This document shows, piece by piece, positions 24,655-31,190 of a DNA stretch of 38,248 nucleotides. Position numbers and translations under genes: made by a program. Numbering within the stretch: position 1 is the stretch's first letter; every line of letters starts with the position of its first letter. Location: IMG/VR virus record IMGVR_UViG_3300046543_000143, positions 1-38,248 of that record; one strand, given 5' to 3'. The notes below the pieces were generated by a model that had not been told where the DNA came from, searched no databases, and saw only the letters and a program-made list of their open reading frames with translations. This stretch comes from a virus.

Positions 24655-26097
24655 ATGACCACCTCCTTCTTTTCGGGCACCAACGTGGCCCCGGAGGCTG
24701 ACTCGACCAACGCACTGATCGACAACCTCACGTCTCAGGTCGCCACGGTTACCGCAGCGAACTCCCAAGCCCAAGCGGCAGCCGTGCAAGCCGAAGCCTC
24801 CGCGAGCAACGCCGCGATCTCCGAGACCAACGTGTCGTCCCTGGCCCAGCAGGCAACCACCACGCTGAACCAGGCCCAGGCTGCTATCGCTACGGCGAAC
24901 ACCGCAGTGGCCTCGACGAACGCTGCGGTAACTGCCTCGGCAACGAACGCCAACACGGCAACGACCCAGGCAGGCATCGCGACGACTCAGGCCACAGCCG
25001 CCTCGACGAGCGCGACCAACGCGGCCACCTCGGAATCCAATAGTGCCGCCAGTGCAGCAGCGGCACTTGCAAGCCAGAACGCTGCGAAGACGTCTGAGAA
25101 CAACAGCGCCTCGAGCGCCTCGTCTGCTTCCGCTTCGGCATCCTCAGCATCGACCAGTGCCACCACGGCAACCAATCAGGCATCCTCAGCATCTACAAGT
25201 GCAGGGGCTGCTTCGTCTAGCGCCGCAGCGGCCTCGACCAGCGCCTCAAGCTCGGCCACTCAGGCGACCAATAGTTCGAACAGTGCCTCAGCTTCGGCCA
25301 CTTCGGCGTCCCAAGCCGCTACCAGCGCGACCAATGCTGCTAACTCGGCTACCGCAGCCGCCACTTCGGCAACGAACGCCCAGAGCATCCTTTCGTCGGT
25401 TGTCGGCAAGAACCGGATCATCAACGGAGACTTCCGAGTCAACCAACGGGCCTACGCAAGTGGGGCCGCAACGACCGGAGCCAATCAGTACACTTTCGAC
25501 CGTTGGCGCGTGGTCGTGAGTGGGCAGTCCTTAACCTTCGCAGCGTCTGCCAACGGTAACTTGGTCACGGCCCCCGCAGGGGGCATGGAGCAGGTTATCG
25601 AGGGCAACAACATCGAAGGGGGGACGTTCACGCTCTCATGGACCGGCACGGCTGCCGCTACGGTCAACGGGTCTGCTGTAGCGAAGAACGGGCAGGTGAC
25701 TCTAACGGCGAACACCAATGCAACCGTGAGGTTCTCTGGGGGCACCGTGGGCCTCGTTCAACTCGAAGCAGGTTCCGTAGCGACCCCCTTCGAACGCCGT
25801 CCGTATGGCCTTGAGCTTGCCCTGTGCCAACGGTATTACGCGACAGGGATAACTCCGTCGATTCTTTCAACGGGCGCGGGTTCTTTTGGCGGGAACATTT
25901 CCAAGGGGTACTTCCCTGTGTTTATGCGAGTAACACCTACGTTGACCGTAGCGACTCCGACAGGCGGCGGGGGTTCTGTAGGAACATTCGGGTTTACAAC
26001 GTCTGGTGTTGATGGGTACTTAGTCTACTTCGCTTCCTCCAACCCTTCAGGCGCTTACCTTAACGGCGCTACCTACACGGCTTCAGCGGAACTCTAA
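24655..26097 (+). CDS. tail fibre with Ala/Ser/Thr/Asn repeat shaft and C-terminal binding domain (480 aa)
   Basis: Residues about 30-255 are low-complexity repeats of Ala, Ser, Thr and Asn (SATNAATSESNSAASAAAAL-like units), the typical trimeric coiled shaft of phage side fibres. From about 260 a globular beta domain begins, KNRIINGDFRVNQRAY, with FDRWRV and QLEAGSVATPFERRPYGLEL, a module widespread in fibres and carbohydrate-binding tips. It would determine host range. It is followed by its likely chaperone gene. Confidence 0.88.
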   Translation: MTTSFFSGTNVAPEADSTNALIDNLTSQVATVTAANSQAQAAAVQAEASASNAAISETNVSSLAQQATTTLNQAQAAIATANTAVASTNAAVTASATNANTATTQAGIATTQATAASTSATNAATSESNSAASAAAALASQNAAKTSENNSASSASSASASASSASTSATTATNQASSASTSAGAASSSAAAASTSASSSATQATNSSNSASASATSASQAATSATNAANSATAAATSATNAQSILSSVVGKNRIINGDFRVNQRAYASGAATTGANQYTFDRWRVVVSGQSLTFAASANGNLVTAPAGGMEQVIEGNNIEGGTFTLSWTGTAAATVNGSAVAKNGQVTLTANTNATVRFSGGTVGLVQLEAGSVATPFERRPYGLELALCQRYYATGITPSILSTGAGSFGGNISKGYFPVFMRVTPTLTVATPTGGGGSVGTFGFTTSGVDGYLVYFASSNPSGAYLNGATYTASAEL

Positions 26098-26100
26098 ACG

Positions 26101-26523
26101 ATGACCTACACACTCAACACTACTGGGGGTGTCGTTAGGGACTCCGATGGATCCTTCATCCCCCAGGACCCCCTGAACACCGACTATGTTGCCTACCTCC
26201 AGTGGGCAGCCGCCGGTAACGCGCCCTCGGTCCCCCCAGGTCCCACCCCGGCACAACTCCAAAGATCCCTCACGGACACCGTGCAGTCCCTCATGGACTC
26301 CAAGGCCCAAGCCTATCACTACGACAACCTAACAACGGCTGTTACGTACGCTGATGAACCCTCGGTCCCTAAGTTCCAACAGGAAGGCCAAGCGTTCCGT
26401 GCGTGGCGATCTCAGGTATGGAACACAGCCTACAGCATCTTGGCTGATGTCCAGGCAGGGACGCGAGGGTTCCCCACGGTCTCTGAGGTCCCTGGGCTTC
26501 TCCCTCCGTTCCCGCTGGATTAA
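26101..26523 (+). CDS. probable tail fibre assembly chaperone (140 aa)
   Basis: Starts four bases after the fibre stop. The N-terminal part has FIPQDPLNTDYVAYLQW; the C-terminal part (LTDTVQSLMDSKAQAYHYDN, YADEPSVPKFQQEGQAFRAW, VWNTAYSILADV) matches the helical DUF4376-like tail of fibre-assembly proteins. It likely folds or trimerises the adjacent fibre and is not itself a fibre. Confidence 0.75.
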   Translation: MTYTLNTTGGVVRDSDGSFIPQDPLNTDYVAYLQWAAAGNAPSVPPGPTPAQLQRSLTDTVQSLMDSKAQAYHYDNLTTAVTYADEPSVPKFQQEGQAFRAWRSQVWNTAYSILADVQAGTRGFPTVSEVPGLLPPFPLD

Positions 26524-26538
26524 CCCTCGACTAACGCC

Positions 26539-26760
26539 ATGCAATACCTATGGAACCTCCTGGTCTCTCTGGACCAGTTCGTGAACACCGTGGCGGGTGG
26601 AGACCCCGACGAAACCATCTCGAGTCGCGCAGCGAAAGCTGATGCCGAGGGGAAGCGTTGGGGCTGCATCCTCTGCGGTCTCCTCGACAAGATCCAGAAG
26701 GACCACTGCCAGAGATCCCTGGAACCCGACGAGGGCGCAAGGGCCATCATCCCCGATTAA
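26539..26760 (+). CDS. conserved small phage protein of unknown function (73 aa)
   Basis: Carries a pattern I have seen in many phage and prophage proteins: LDQFVNTVAGGDPDETISSRAAKAD near the N-terminus, and a C-terminal Cys/His part (WGCILCGLLDKIQKDHC, about residues 42-58) that may bind a metal. It is usually found near lysis genes, as here. Function not known. Confidence 0.75.
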   Translation: MQYLWNLLVSLDQFVNTVAGGDPDETISSRAAKADAEGKRWGCILCGLLDKIQKDHCQRSLEPDEGARAIIPD

Positions 26761-26780
26761 GCCTCACAAAGGATTTAAAC

Positions 26781-27239
26781 ATGACGTGGTGCGACGAAGC
26801 ACTGAAACTTATTAAGGAGTTCGAAGGATGCCGTCTCAAGGCATACCCCGACCCCGCGACCGGTGCCGCACCATGGACCATTGGCTACGGCGCAACGGGA
26901 CCCAAGATCGGCCCAGCAACGGTATGGACCCAAGTCCAAGCTGACCAGGATCTCCTGGATCGCGTGGAGGCCCTTGGTGCCCATATCGACTCCGTGGTGA
27001 AGATCGAACTGTCAGACGAAGAGAAGGCCGCGCTGTGCAGCTTCACCTACAACGTGGGCACAGGCAACTTCGATCACTCGACGATGCTCTCCCTGTTGAA
27101 CGAGGGCAGGGTCGAAGAGGCAGGCCACGAGTTCCCGAAGTGGAACAAGGCGGCAGGCAAGGTCCTCGCGGGCCTAGTCAACCGGCGTTCTGGCGAGATG
27201 GCTGAGTTTTTTCTCGGACTCAAGGAGGTAGCAGCATGA
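26781..27239 (+). CDS. endolysin, T4-lysozyme-like muramidase (152 aa)
   Basis: Cuts peptidoglycan at the end of infection (glycoside hydrolase family 24). The catalytic triad appears as E15 (KEFEG), D24 (YPDP) and T33 (WTIGYG). Further family motifs are ALCSFTYNVGTGNF and GLVNRRSGEMAEFF. The ATG at 26781 is preceded by AAAGGA; the longer frame upstream belongs to the previous gene's shadow. No signal-anchor is present, so it needs a holin for release. Overlaps the holin gene by ATGA. Confidence 0.92.
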   Translation: MTWCDEALKLIKEFEGCRLKAYPDPATGAAPWTIGYGATGPKIGPATVWTQVQADQDLLDRVEALGAHIDSVVKIELSDEEKAALCSFTYNVGTGNFDHSTMLSLLNEGRVEEAGHEFPKWNKAAGKVLAGLVNRRSGEMAEFFLGLKEVAA

Positions 27240-27790
27240 GTTGGTCAGCTATCGCAGGTGCCGTAACTAGCCTCGCCCCGACTATCGCATCGGCCATCGG
27301 TGGCCCCTTGGCAGGTACGGCGGTCACAGCCCTGGAGAAGGTCTTCGGCCTCACTCCGGGTTCCAACGACCCCGTGGAGCAGCGCCAGGACGCCGTGGCG
27401 CAGGCGATCTCTGGGGCCACCCCGGAGCAGCTTGCAGCCGTGCGAAAGGCCGACCAGGACTTCCAAGTGGCCATGGCCACGCTGGGGTTCAAGGATGCCG
27501 AGGCGCTCGCAGCACTGAAGGTCCAGGACGTCGAAGGGGCACGCACCATGCAGTCCACGACGCGCTCCTGGGTCCCTCCGATCCTCACCCTGGTCATCAC
27601 GCTCGGCTTCTTCGGCCTGGTGGCGGGGATGATGTTCCTCAACACTCCGGACGCCAACAAGGCGATCCTGTACAGCCTAATCGGCTCGCTAGGCACCGCC
27701 TGGCTGGCCACCATTCACTTCTGGTTCGGTGACACGAACTCGAGCAACGACAAGACCACGCTGCTCGCGAAAGCGCAGCCGATTGAGTAA
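27236..27790 (+). CDS. holin, three-TM superfamily type (184 aa)
   Basis: An N-terminal hydrophobic stretch (residues about 4-33), a central amphipathic/helical part, and two clear membrane segments (PPILTLVITLGFFGLVAGMM at about 113-132, and about 143-162) ending in a soluble tail. This pattern corresponds to the GTA/3TM holins of proteobacterial phages. It would permeabilise the inner membrane to free the endolysin. It is coupled to the endolysin gene by ATGA. Confidence 0.8.
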   Translation: MSWSAIAGAVTSLAPTIASAIGGPLAGTAVTALEKVFGLTPGSNDPVEQRQDAVAQAISGATPEQLAAVRKADQDFQVAMATLGFKDAEALAALKVQDVEGARTMQSTTRSWVPPILTLVITLGFFGLVAGMMFLNTPDANKAILYSLIGSLGTAWLATIHFWFGDTNSSNDKTTLLAKAQPIE

Positions 27791-27795
27791 CGAAA

Positions 27796-28023
27796 ATGGA
27801 AGACAACATCGACAGCCGAGTAGCGAAGCTGGAGTTCAGGATGGACGCACAGGAAGAGAAGCTCGAGGACCTCGAGGACTCACAGGAGGACTTTGGGACA
27901 TCCCTGAAGGCCATCGAGAAGGTCCTGCTGCAGATCAAGTGGGCACTGTACGGCGGTGGCATGGTGTTCGCTGTGAACGTCTTGGGCCTCAAGGAAGTGG
28001 TGACGAAGCTCGTCCTCCACTGA
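27796..28023 (+). CDS. XhlA-like coiled-coil/TM protein, lysis accessory (75 aa)
   Basis: Residues 1-42 form an acidic coiled coil (heptads in RVAKLEFRMDAQEEKLEDLE) and about 45-70 a membrane helix (LLQIKWALYGGGMVFAVNVL). This architecture resembles haemolysin XhlA-type proteins found in lysis cassettes, where they act as holin partners or antiholins. Last gene of the plus-strand late module. Confidence 0.7.
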   Translation: MEDNIDSRVAKLEFRMDAQEEKLEDLEDSQEDFGTSLKAIEKVLLQIKWALYGGGMVFAVNVLGLKEVVTKLVLH

Positions 28024-28055
28024 TACGACTTGACGTAATAGAATTTATCGAAGTG

Positions 28056-28107
28056 AAAAAAAGACCCCCTCGGGAACCCATTACGGGAACCTTGAGGGGG
28101 TCTTTTT
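28056..28107. terminator. strong bidirectional intrinsic terminator
   Basis: AAAAAGACCCCCTC (left) and GAGGGGGTCTTTTT (right) are perfect complements with a 22-base loop containing GGGAACCC. It has a T-run in both directions, and ends both the plus-strand late module and the minus-strand lipoprotein gene. Confidence 0.9.
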
Positions 28108-28111
28108 GACT

Positions 28112-28336
28112 TCAATTGTTGACGAGTGTGGCTCCGCAGGTCGTCGCGCAGAGCTTCAGGGACGAGTTGCACTGGAGCTTCTGGATCCCTGGGGTCAGAG
28201 GATTGGACGACAGGCACTCGTTGTAGGCGTCCGAGCAGTGCATGGAGCACGAGCGGTCGGCGTAGCGCCAGTCGAAGTCAGGGGTGCTGCAGCCTGCCAA
28301 GGTGACGGCGGCGATAAGTGTGAGGATTGTTTTCAT
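28112..28336 (-). CDS. cysteine-rich outer lipoprotein (74 aa)
   Basis: A classic lipoprotein signal peptide (MKTILTLIAAVTLAGC) with lipobox LAGC, C16 being the lipidated residue. The mature part has six further cysteines at 30, 34, 41, 56, 63 and 67, arranged symmetrically (C-x3-C-x6-C ... C-x6-C-x3-C), so three disulfides and a helical hairpin are likely. No domain was recognised. It stands between the plasmid-like origin and the terminator, in lysogen-type territory. A surface or exclusion function is plausible; an o-spanin role is less likely since no partner is seen. Confidence 0.75.
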   Translation of the reverse strand: MKTILTLIAAVTLAGCSTPDFDWRYADRSCSMHCSDAYNECLSSNPLTPGIQKLQCNSSLKLCATTCGATLVNN

Positions 28337-28378
28337 TTGTCTGAAGGTGCTGTTTTCTGAACACCTCGGAGGCCCAAA

Positions 28379-28398
28379 GTGTTCACTGGGATGAACAC
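28379..28398. repeat. 20-bp dyad of the iteron motif
   Basis: GTGTTCACTGGGATGAACAC: 7-base arms with a 6-base spacer. An inverted pair of an iteron is typical of the site where a Rep dimer binds. Confidence 0.7.
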
Positions 28399-28405
28399 CC
28401 CCGCC

Positions 28406-28414
28406 TGTGGATAA
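28406..28414 (-). promoter_or_regulatory. DnaA box 1
   Basis: TGTGGATAA, exact complement of the high-affinity consensus TTATCCACA. Confidence 0.75.
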
Positions 28415-28432
28415 GTAAACATCCGACGATTG

Positions 28433-28478
28433 GAAGTGTTCATTTTTTTGTGGATAACTACCCCGAAGTGTTCATTTT
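28433..28478. repeat. direct iterons GAAGTGTTCATTTT (two copies)
   Basis: Identical 14-base words at 28433-28446 and 28465-28478, 32 bases apart (about three helical turns), with a DnaA box between them. Confidence 0.75.
28449..28457 (-). promoter_or_regulatory. DnaA box 2
   Basis: Second exact TGTGGATAA, 43 bases from the first and lying between two direct iterons. Confidence 0.75.
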
Positions 28479-28515
28479 CGCGAAACACACTGTATACAAG
28501 AACTATCTATGTTAA

Positions 28516-29106
28516 CTATAAGAGCCGAGGCTGTTCGCCGTCGCTCGGTGGCGGCTGCTGGCTGTCCAAGAATCCCCGCTTCGGCACGTCGCTCGACGGG
28601 ATCTCGGCACGCAGCGTTCCGGCCTCCGCGTCCCAGGAGAATCCCGAGCCGGGGATGATCTCGCATTCGACGAAGGCCTTCGGGTCCGTCTTGCCGTTCA
28701 CCGCCTTCTCGATGGCCTGGATCTGCTCGGGCAGCTTGTCGGGCACGTAGTCGATGACGATGGTGCAGAGCACGCGAGACCCCAGACGGACGTCCATGCG
28801 CTCTCGTGCCACGTAGGCGTTCCCACGGCCCTTCTCGCCCCTGGTGACCCGCAGCAGCTTCTTGGCCTCGAGGACCTCGATGTACTTGCTGATGGCCCCT
28901 AGGGACGCCCCGGTCATCTCAGCGAGCCGACGGACGCCAGGCCAGCAGATGCCAGTCTCTCGGTCTGCGTGGGTCTTGATGGCGTTCCAGAGCATGAAGG
29001 CGTTGCCCCCGATCTCCGCAGCCAGCCCGGATTCGAACAGGTCCTGCTGCATCGTGTTGTACGAGGCGTCCAGCAGCTTCGGCTTCTTCGGTTCCTTGGC
29101 CATCAC
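28516..29106 (-). CDS. winged-helix plasmid replication-initiator-like protein (196 aa)
   Basis: Residues about 30-100 form a winged helix-turn-helix (NAFMLWNAIKTHADRETGIC, VRRLAEMTGASLGAISKYIE, VLEAKKLLRVTRG). This type is seen in plasmid replication or copy-control proteins of Gram-negative bacteria, often beside ParA. The C-terminal 50 residues are disordered and proline-rich. It is the last gene of a four-gene operon (parA, RHH, small gene, rep) and abuts an iteron/DnaA-box origin. It is shorter than most two-domain Rep proteins. A pure transcription regulator is the alternative. Confidence 0.65.
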   Translation of the reverse strand: MMAKEPKKPKLLDASYNTMQQDLFESGLAAEIGGNAFMLWNAIKTHADRETGICWPGVRRLAEMTGASLGAISKYIEVLEAKKLLRVTRGEKGRGNAYVARERMDVRLGSRVLCTIVIDYVPDKLPEQIQAIEKAVNGKTDPKAFVECEIIPGSGFSWDAEAGTLRAEIPSSDVPKRGFLDSQQPPPSDGEQPRLL

Positions 29107-29297
29107 CAGGCCCCCATGAGGCCACCAAGGACCTCCAGCTCCTCTCCGATCCAGTCCCGGTAGGAAGCGGCGTATCCCAGGGCCTTCTTCCGGTGGAACA
29201 GGCGGATCTCCTCGAGCAGGTTCTCCCGGGTCATCTCGATCAACTCCCGGTCGGCCAGCAGCCCTTCGTGCTCCCAGTGCGCAGCGTGTTCCATCAC
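29103..29297 (-). CDS. small hypothetical protein of the partition operon (64 aa)
   Basis: A 64-residue, strongly charged helical protein (RELIEMTRENLLEEIRLFHR). Its start overlaps the stop of the RHH gene and its stop overlaps the start of the rep-like gene. It has a His-rich N-terminus (MMEHAAHWEHEG). Unknown; possibly a copy-number or partition accessory factor. Confidence 0.7.
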   Translation of the reverse strand: MMEHAAHWEHEGLLADRELIEMTRENLLEEIRLFHRKKALGYAASYRDWIGEELEVLGGLMGAW

Positions 29298-29668
29298 ACC
29301 CTCCCCTTGTTGATCCGTGCGACCCGGCGGTCCACCTCAGGCCCCAGGCAGTCGACGATGATCTCGGTCATGGTCACGCCCTGCAGCCCCGCGAGGATCT
29401 TGAGCCGCCGATGGAGCTCCGTGGGGATCCTCAGATTCATCGGTTTCGTGTCGGCCTTTTTCGGGACGATCTCGACGATGGTGTCAAAGTAGTTCTGCAG
29501 TACCCCGTGCGGCTTGTCTACAGCCCCGCCAGCGGCCTCGTGAGGCTCCGGAGGCACTTGGGTAGCGGGTACGCCCTTCGTGACCTCCTGGCGCATCCTG
29601 GTGACCGCGGAATCGTCTGCGCTCCGTTCAGGCAGCGCGGGGCCTTTGATGTTGGGCCTTTCAGACAT
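29294..29668 (-). CDS. ribbon-helix-helix centromere-binding-like protein, ParB/ParG role (124 aa)
   Basis: A disordered N-terminal 70 residues precedes a ribbon-helix-helix domain (about 76-118: KPMNLRIPTELHRRLKILAG, VTMTEIIVDCLGPEV). Such proteins, encoded just after a short ParA as here, bind the centromere and repress the operon (ParG/Omega type) in type Ib partition systems. The start lies inside parA, with GAGGAG before it. The likely operator is the TGTAAAGA repeat upstream of parA. Confidence 0.75.
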   Translation of the reverse strand: MSERPNIKGPALPERSADDSAVTRMRQEVTKGVPATQVPPEPHEAAGGAVDKPHGVLQNYFDTIVEIVPKKADTKPMNLRIPTELHRRLKILAGLQGVTMTEIIVDCLGPEVDRRVARINKGRV

Positions 29669-30314
29669 TGAAAATCTCCTCGTAGAGGTTCGTCAGTTCC
29701 TCGGTGGCCCGCGGGTCCTTGCGCTTCAACTCCGTTACCGCCCTGCCCGTCTTCGACGAGTCCCGGAATGCCTGGCGGTTGAAGATTGTCTTCGAGACAG
29801 GCTTGAAGTAGTCCTTGAGGCCCTCGAGCATCTCCCTGGAGTCTTGGAGGTCCCTCTTCGCATTAGGAGGGACGCTGTTCAGGACCACAAGGATCCGCGT
29901 CTCCGGTCGCTCGGTCTTCAGTCGGTTGGCAATCAGGAGCATCGGCTCTAGGCCTGAGGTGTCGAACTGACCGATGCCCACGGGGATGACGATGACGTCC
30001 GCAGCCAGGCAAGCGTCCACCATCTCCACTCCCCTCCCTGCGGGCACGTCCACGATCACGACTTCGTATGCCTCTCGATGTGCGACCAGGTCGGCGTACA
30101 CCTTACCTTGGCCCATGGCTAGACTTACGTGCGGGAGGCTCTCCTCACTGCGCCGTGTGGTCCCCCACGCGTAGCTGTAGCGCCCCTTTTGGTTGTCGAT
30201 GTCGGTATCTACCAGCAGCACGCGATGTCCCTTCGAAGCGATCAGCCCCGCTAGGTTCGTCGACAGCGTGCTTTTTCCAACTCCCCCTTTCTCCGTTGCA
30301 ACCGCGATCAGCAT
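29661..30314 (-). CDS. parA: ParA-family partition ATPase (217 aa)
   Basis: A deviant Walker A motif EKGGVGKST (8-16) with the signature lysine, a switch DTDIDNQ (36-42) and Walker B-like VVIVDVPAG (85-93) identify a ParA/MinD ATPase. It is short and lacks an N-terminal helix-turn-helix, as in type Ib plasmid partition, where a separate small DNA-binding protein serves as partner. The start at 30314 is preceded by a perfect AAGGAGG; the longer frame is rejected. It would segregate the extrachromosomal prophage on the nucleoid. First gene of the par-rep operon. Confidence 0.92.
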   Translation of the reverse strand: MLIAVATEKGGVGKSTLSTNLAGLIASKGHRVLLVDTDIDNQKGRYSYAWGTTRRSEESLPHVSLAMGQGKVYADLVAHREAYEVVIVDVPAGRGVEMVDACLAADVIVIPVGIGQFDTSGLEPMLLIANRLKTERPETRILVVLNSVPPNAKRDLQDSREMLEGLKDYFKPVSKTIFNRQAFRDSSKTGRAVTELKRKDPRATEELTNLYEEIFNV

Positions 30315-30340
30315 GTGTCCTCCTTCCTTGGTGTCCAAAA

Positions 30341-30369
30341 ATCTTAGGTGATCACGTTCCGTGTGTAAA
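30341..30369 (-). promoter_or_regulatory. promoter of the par-rep operon
   Basis: Minus-strand -35 TTTACA (30364-30369, five of six bases) and -10 TAAGAT (30341-30346) with a 17-base spacer. The -35 lies inside the operator repeats, so the promoter is probably autoregulated. Confidence 0.7.
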
Positions 30370-30393
30370 GACATGTTTCTTTACATCTTTACA
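30364..30393. promoter_or_regulatory. TGTAAAGA operator/centromere candidate (three repeats)
   Basis: TGTAAAGA at 30364-30371 and its complement TCTTTACA at 30378-30385 and 30386-30393. The last two are directly adjacent, the first two are inverted with a 6-base gap. Clustered 8-base repeats are how ribbon-helix-helix partition proteins bind their operator and centromere. Confidence 0.65.
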
Positions 30394-30403
30394 GACAGGT
30401 AGG

Positions 30404-30426
30404 AAAAAGCCCCGACAGAGCGGGGC
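30404..30426 (-). terminator. intrinsic terminator after the second RHH gene
   Basis: Minus strand: stem GCCCCG/CGGGGC with a 6-base loop, followed by TTTTT, six bases after the stop at 30432. It isolates the par-rep promoter from upstream transcription. Confidence 0.85.
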
Positions 30427-30431
30427 ACTGA

Positions 30432-30788
30432 TCACTTCACCTTGGTGAACCTATCGATCACCGCATCGGCCATCTCGTTTGCCGCACGGTCCAGAAACAC
30501 CTGCATCGACTTCATCCCACCCACGTTCTCAACGATCCACTTGACCTTGAGGTACAACTCCGGTTCCATCTTGAAGTTGTACCCCATGCGCGGCTGCGCT
30601 TGGATTATGTCTGGGTTTTCCCAAGGGAAGCGGGCCGACTTGGTCGCCTCCTCACGGGCTAACTCCTGCAATCGGGCGATCTCCGCTTGTGCCGCCCTCA
30701 ACTGCTCCTCAACACTCATCGCCGCTTTGTCTGCTGCCTTTGAATCTGCCTTAGCAGGAGCTACACTCTTGCCCGATACTGCGTTCAT
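30432..30788 (-). CDS. coiled-coil/ribbon-helix-helix-like DNA-binding protein (118 aa)
   Basis: Read from ATG at 30788 (MNAVSGKSVAPAK); a longer frame overlaps the upstream gene further. An N-terminal basic linker and coiled coil (about 25-50) precede a region that looks like an RHH unit: MGYNFKMEPELYLKVKWIVE, a turn and KSMQVFLDRAANEMADAVID. The gap before it has TGTACAGTACAAG, similar to the TTGTACAA operator. It is therefore the best candidate in the window for the lysogeny repressor, though this is unproven. Confidence 0.6.
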   Translation of the reverse strand: MNAVSGKSVAPAKADSKAADKAAMSVEEQLRAAQAEIARLQELAREEATKSARFPWENPDIIQAQPRMGYNFKMEPELYLKVKWIVENVGGMKSMQVFLDRAANEMADAVIDRFTKVK

Positions 30789-31050
30789 TTGGCTGGTCCT
30801 CGTTTGTGTTTTCAGTGCTTGTACTGTACAGGTTCGTGCAGTCCCTAGCAACCTTTACCACTTCTGTTAGTGTGGTACATCTAACACAGAGGCCAAACTC
30901 TTCCCAAGCGTGGTCCCAGGTGCTATAGGAGCACTCGAGATTCCCGTCGATCAGCAGGTGGTGCTGGTGCGACTCGGGGTCTTCCTCGGTGCCTTCGGAG
31001 ACCAAGGACACCGTAGTATTATCAGACAAATAGACAGAGATCAGTTGCAT
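30751..31050 (-). CDS. hypothetical protein (99 aa)
   Basis: Read from the ATG at 31050 (MQLISVYLSDNTTVSLV); the in-frame start further up (31164) has leader-like sequence. A beta-rich N-terminus, histidines in the middle (HQHHLLIDG) and cysteines later (LCVRC, ARDC, QECSSC). It overlaps the RHH-like gene by 38 bases in another frame. No family was recognised. Confidence 0.55.
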   Translation of the reverse strand: MQLISVYLSDNTTVSLVSEGTEEDPESHQHHLLIDGNLECSYSTWDHAWEEFGLCVRCTTLTEVVKVARDCTNLYSTSTENTNEDQPNERSIGQECSSC

Positions 31051-31190
31051 GTTCTTTGAGGGGTCAAGATTCGTTACAACTTGTTGCAAACGCTTTCGCG
31101 GCGGCATTAAATGTAGCATTTGAAGGAAAGGTTTACAAGTAGGATGAATGTGACAAAAACCCAACAGTAAACTTTCCCTAAGTTAGAGGA
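31051..31190. promoter_or_regulatory. short gap with dyad TTACAACTTGTTGCAA
   Basis: The 16-base dyad at 31074-31089 has one mismatched pair and lies 24 bases before the start at 31050. A poor host-type promoter (TTGTAA - 17 bases - TACATT) can be drawn just upstream on the minus strand. A regulator site is likely; nothing else is seen. Confidence 0.4.

Larger units (their letters stand above)
28358..28515. other. plasmid-type replication origin (iterons, DnaA boxes, AT-rich stretch)
   Basis: Repeated GTGTTCA motifs lie at 28379-28385, 28436-28442 and 28468-28474 (rightward), and 28358-28364 and 28392-28398 (leftward). Two of them form a dyad GTGTTCA-CTGGGA-TGAACAC. Two perfect DnaA boxes (TGTGGATAA, complement of TTATCCACA) lie at 28406-28414 and 28449-28457. 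An AT-rich segment follows (28488-28520). This is the normal make-up of an iteron plasmid origin, next to a Rep-like gene. Confidence 0.75.

Noticed and set aside
24735-25442. Possible CRISPR-like or satellite repeat in the fibre gene
   Set aside because: The repetitive DNA encodes Ala/Ser/Thr/Asn repeats of a fibre shaft; there are no constant repeats with unique spacers.
28112-28336. Outer-membrane spanin (Rz1-like)
   Set aside because: It is on the opposite strand from the lysis genes, has no inner-membrane partner and is not proline-rich; kept as unknown lipoprotein.
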